Assembly (NCBI RefSeq): GCF_015244675.1
Contig: NZ_JABCQO010000009.1
Coordinates: 62,001-126,000 of the forward strand
DNA from: Gluconobacter cerevisiae
Lineage (GTDB): Bacteria; Pseudomonadota; Alphaproteobacteria; Acetobacterales; Acetobacteraceae
Direction of reading: 5' to 3'
DNA length: 64,000 nucleotides
The position numbers and the translations under genes are program-made. The notes beneath the pieces are model-generated. The model made no database searches. It was given only the letters and a program-made list of their open reading frames with translations, and was not told where the DNA came from. This document shows positions 61,815 to 64,000 of this stretch, one piece after another (position 1 is the first letter of the stretch; each line of letters begins with the position of its first letter).

Positions 61815-61829
61815 TGCGAACCATTTGCA
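61815..61829 (+). promoter_or_regulatory. Fur/Mur-like operator upstream of bfd
   Basis: TGCGAACCATTTGCA, an imperfect dyad of the TGCAAAT-N-ATTTGCA type used by alphaproteobacterial Fur/Mur, 51 bases before bfd. Confidence 0.6.
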
Positions 61830-61880
61830 TTTAAGGTAGGTTTTGCAGATCGATCTCTGTGAACGAAAGCCTGTTTTTCC

Positions 61881-62081
61881 ATGATCGTCTGCTCATGCAA
61901 TGCGCTGTCCCATCAAGACATTGAAATCGCAATTCACAACGGAGCGTCTCGGCCAGCAGAAATCTACTCAGCACGAAAGTGCACAGCAAAATGCGGTAAC
62001 TGCGTCCCCGGCATTATCTGTCTATTGAGATCTGCCATGCAGAAAGCTCAGTCTGAACAAGCACATCTGAGCGCCGCATAA
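61881..62081 (+). CDS. bfd: Bacterioferritin-associated ferredoxin
   Basis: 66 residues binding one [2Fe-2S] cluster that reduces bacterioferritin iron for release. The ligands CSC and CGNC fall at C4, C6, C38 and C41, the same positions as in E. coli Bfd. It converges with bfr and sits under a Fur-like box, so it should rise in iron limitation. Confidence 0.93.
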   Translation: MIVCSCNALSHQDIEIAIHNGASRPAEIYSARKCTAKCGNCVPGIICLLRSAMQKAQSEQAHLSAA

Positions 62082-62084
62082 AAA

Positions 62085-62111
62085 ACAACCCGGACAATGC
62101 CGGGCTGTTTT
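62085..62111. terminator. Bidirectional terminator between bfd and bfr
   Basis: CCCGG/CCGGG stem with A-rich and T-rich flanks (AAAAACAA before and CTGTTTT after) between two convergent stops. Confidence 0.75.
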
Positions 62112-62126
62112 AAATAAAATGCTTAC

Positions 62127-62615
62127 TCAATCCTGGTCAGGTGCCGCAGCAGAATTTTTCTGAATGTAGCGTTCAATCCCGATTTGCTTGATCAGATCGA
62201 ACTGACGATCAATGAAATCTTCATGCTCTTCTTCATTAACGAGAATTTTCAGAAGCAGGTCACGCGAGACGTAATCCCGAACACTCTCACAATAAGCAAT
62301 GCCTTCCCGCAGGTCCTGGATGGCCTTTTCTTCAAGCTTCTGATCACATTCCAGAATTTCCTGAACCGTCTGACCAATCAGAATCGAGTTCAGACGCTGC
62401 ACATTCGGCAGCCCACCCAAAAATAGAATTCGTTCGATCAACCAGTCCGCATGCCGCATTTCTTCAATGGATTCGTCATACTCTTTTTTCCCCAAATGCG
62501 TCACGCCCCAATGTCTCAGCGTTCTGGCATGAAGAAAATACTGATTAATTGCCGTCAGTTCATTCGTAAGCTGCGTGTTGAGATGTTCGATGACCACGGG
62601 ATCTTTAATAGCCAT
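62127..62615 (-). CDS. bfr: Bacterioferritin
   Basis: A heme-containing iron-storage ferritin of 162 residues. Ferroxidase ligands are seen: Glu19 (QLTNELTAINQY), Glu52 and His55 (SIEEMRHADWLI) and Glu and His in NEEEHEDF. The heme ligand Met53 is in EEMRHAD. ATG 62615 has AGGAAGG eight bases upstream. Convergent with bfd, which would release its iron. Confidence 0.95.
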   Translation of the reverse strand: MAIKDPVVIEHLNTQLTNELTAINQYFLHARTLRHWGVTHLGKKEYDESIEEMRHADWLIERILFLGGLPNVQRLNSILIGQTVQEILECDQKLEEKAIQDLREGIAYCESVRDYVSRDLLLKILVNEEEHEDFIDRQFDLIKQIGIERYIQKNSAAAPDQD

Positions 62616-62767
62616 TTTCCAAACCTTCCTGAAAAAAAGAAGATTACCGAAGAAAACGCATAAAAGAAAATCATATCCACACACATCCCCTTAATTAGGA
62701 CGGTTCTCTGGGATTAGCCTTTTTTACCTTAATTGAGGGGGAATTTCACATAAGGAAACGAATTTTT

Positions 62768-62783
62768 GAGAAAAGTCTTTCTC
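62768..62783. promoter_or_regulatory. Iron-box-like palindrome upstream of bfr
   Basis: GAGAAAAGTCTTTCTC (arms GAGAAA / TTTCTC) 153 bp before the bfr start and 7 bp from the insertion-sequence edge. A regulator site is possible, not proven. Confidence 0.4.
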
Positions 62784-62792
62784 ATCTGATTA

Positions 62793-62810
62793 GGGCCTGT
62801 TAGGTCTTGA
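62793..62810 (+). repeat. Left inverted repeat of the insertion sequence
   Basis: 18 bp, identical to the reverse complement of 63618-63635. Confidence 0.95.
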
Positions 62811-62837
62811 ATGACAGAACGGACTGCATAGCTGTTT

Positions 62838-63628
62838 ATGATGAGCATGATGCAGTCTGTCTTTTCTGATGCTGCCTGGTCCGTCTGGGAGCCTTTGATC
62901 GAGGAAGTCCGTCCGAAGGGCAAGACCCCACCGAAAAACCTTCGACGGACGATCTCCGCGATTTTCTGGCGCCATCAGAATGGCGCGAAATGGCGCGCCC
63001 TTCCGCCTGAGTTTGGTCCCTGGTGGATTGCCGCACAATTGTTCATTCGCTGGTCGAAGCTTGGTGTGTGGCAGCGCCTCTTTGAAAAGGTCAGAGGCGC
63101 GGAGCCGGCATTGGGCATGGTCTTTCTCGATGGCACGACGATCCGTGCCCATCACAAGGCGGCCGGAGCCGCCAAAAAAGGGGATACAGTGAACGCTGCA
63201 GAGACCGTGAGGCGCTTGGCCGCTCACGTGGAGGCTTTGGCACCAAGGTCTGTGTAGCTGCGGATGGACATGGCAAGGCACTGTCTTTCACGCTGTCGCT
63301 CGGACAGGCACACGAACTGCCATCCGCTTATGCCCTGCTCGACGATCTGCCGTCCTCACCGATCTATGTCGTCTGTGACCGTGGGTATGCCTCGCATAAA
63401 TTCCGTGAATATCTCTGGAACCGGGGATCTCGCCCTGTCATTCCGCCAAGGAAGAATGATCCGGAAGTCGCCTGTCCCAGATGGGCTTACAGACACCGGC
63501 ATCTGGTCGAAAATCTGTGGGCAAGACTCAAGGAATGGCGGGCTGTCGCGACCCGATATGAGAAGACCGCCGCATCCTTCTTCTCCGTCATCCTCATCGC
63601 TGCTACAGCAGACTATATCAAGACCTAA
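62838..63628 (+). CDS. IS5-type transposase made by a -1 frameshift
   Basis: DDE transposase in two frames. The first (62838-63257) holds the N-terminus (DAAWSVWEPLIEEVRPKG) and the first catalytic Asp (VFLDGTTIRAHHKAAGA) and would stop at 63257. At the A6G run (63174-63180) a -1 slip enters the frame that reads RSRGGFGTKVCVAADGHGKA, VVCDRGYAS (second Asp) and HLVENLWARLKEWR (Glu), ending at TAA 63626-63628. The joined protein is about 263 residues. This may be normal programmed frameshifting in this IS group or a true 1-base lesion. Confidence 0.85.
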
Positions 63629-63635
63629 CAGGCCC
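63618..63635 (+). repeat. Right inverted repeat of the insertion sequence
   Basis: 18 bp, reverse complement of the left end at 62793-62810. Confidence 0.95.
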
Positions 63636-63655
63636 TAGGCTCTAAGACCATTTCG

Positions 63656-63955
63656 ATGCCTTTTCTAAGGTTGCTAATCCTACAGCATTTCGGATCTTAT
63701 TCAGAGGATCATAAAAACAAAAACCCCCTGTCCGACCCGAATGGCGAGCATCGATCATTCGATTTTATACGGAGCATGTTTTTTCAATCAGACGTCATGG
63801 ATAAATTATCGGTCTTCATTGCGGGAAAAAAGCATGAAATCTTGAAAACCAACCCAATCAATATTCTCTATCACGCGTTATCAGTTTTCGACCTGAGAAA
63901 ATCAAAGAAACCTCGTGGAATATTTACAATCGAATTCAAAAAAAACGCTACTTGA
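63656..63955 (+). CDS. Hypothetical protein, doubtful
   Basis: 99 residues with Lys/Asn-rich, AT-rich codons unlike the GC-rich neighbours, and no recognised family or ribosome site. It follows the IS, so it could be foreign DNA, a remnant, or noncoding. The last 45 bases of the window show nothing supportable. Confidence 0.3.
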   Translation: MPFLRLLILQHFGSYSEDHKNKNPLSDPNGEHRSFDFIRSMFFQSDVMDKLSVFIAGKKHEILKTNPINILYHALSVFDLRKSKKPRGIFTIEFKKNAT

Positions 63956-64000
63956 CAAATAAATTATATTCATATGTATTTCATAGTAAGAATGATATTA

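Larger units (their letters stand above)
62793..63635 (+). mobile_element. IS5-family (IS1031/IS427-type) insertion sequence
   Basis: 843 bp, bounded by 18-bp perfect inverted repeats (GGGCCTGTTAGGTCTTGA and its reverse complement at 63618-63635) and flanked by TA on both sides (62791-62792, 63636-63637), as expected for a TA target duplication. The transposase carries all catalytic residues. It lies between the bfr promoter region and an unknown frame. Confidence 0.93.

Noticed and set aside
63264-63638. Frame inside the insertion sequence's 3' half
   Set aside because: It continues the first transposase frame after its stop and lacks the catalytic residues, which are in the -1 frame.
1-64000. 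CRISPR arrays, tRNA and rRNA genes
   Set aside because: No spaced direct repeats of suitable size and no cloverleaf or rRNA-like stretch were noticed on reading; a dedicated scan was not possible.

Overview
Organism. The window reads as a chromosomal segment of an acetic acid bacterium (Acetobacteraceae, most like Gluconobacter). It carries a three-subunit membrane-bound flavoprotein dehydrogenase of the gluconate 2-dehydrogenase type, a respiratory D-lactate dehydrogenase, alphaproteobacterial gene pairings (DUF2849 - sulfite reductase - DUF934; trpB-trpA near accD-folC) and an IS5/IS1031-type insertion sequence. This assignment is inference from gene content. No rRNA, tRNA or CRISPR array was recognised.

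Layout. 1-13.5 kb: 3' part of a TonB-dependent receptor, dld, mutL, a DUF3035 lipoprotein, lspA-ileS, a TraB/GumN protein coupled to a Sel1-repeat protein, and a siderophore receptor behind a 17-bp Fur-like palindrome. 13.5-17.8 kb (minus strand): recX, a CHAP-domain lipoprotein, tatA and the methionine-salvage genes mtnB-mtnD-mtnC coupled to ribF. 17.8-24.4 kb (plus): a D-aminopeptidase, a terminator hairpin, then argD-argF-hslO and two genes of unknown function. 24.5-28.4 kb (plus): the small (Tat), large (GMC/FAD) and triheme cytochrome c subunits of a periplasmic dehydrogenase.

28.4-48.7 kb is a phage-like element. Nearly all its genes lie on the minus strand: terminase, portal, scaffold, capsid, neck proteins, contractile sheath and tube, a tail-assembly chaperone with a -1 frameshift site, baseplate, spike and two adhesin-like fibres. 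At the right end is a small regulatory region: an XRE repressor gene, two short leftward genes, four copies of the palindrome TGGC-N5-GCCA, and a promoter followed at once by a terminator ahead of the structural operon. No integrase, transposase, replication, lysis or recognisable long tape-measure gene was found. The left end stops 5 bp from the cytochrome c gene. The element may be an inducible defective prophage or a domesticated particle.

49-64 kb: dnaB, folC and accD (minus), an HdeD-like membrane protein lying between accD and trpA on the opposite strand, trpA and trpB, a CorA-family transporter, an assimilatory sulfite reductase operon with a cysteine-free Rrf2 regulator and a 39-bp symmetric dyad, alr divergent from an Lrp-type regulator, bfd and bfr as an iron-storage pair, and an 843-bp insertion sequence with 18-bp perfect inverted repeats flanked by TA.

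Integration. Iron handling recurs (two TonB receptors, Fur-like boxes, bfd/bfr), as does periplasmic oxidation feeding the respiratory chain (D-lactate dehydrogenase and the three-subunit dehydrogenase). Many minus-strand genes are translationally coupled through TGATG, ATGA or GTGA overlaps.
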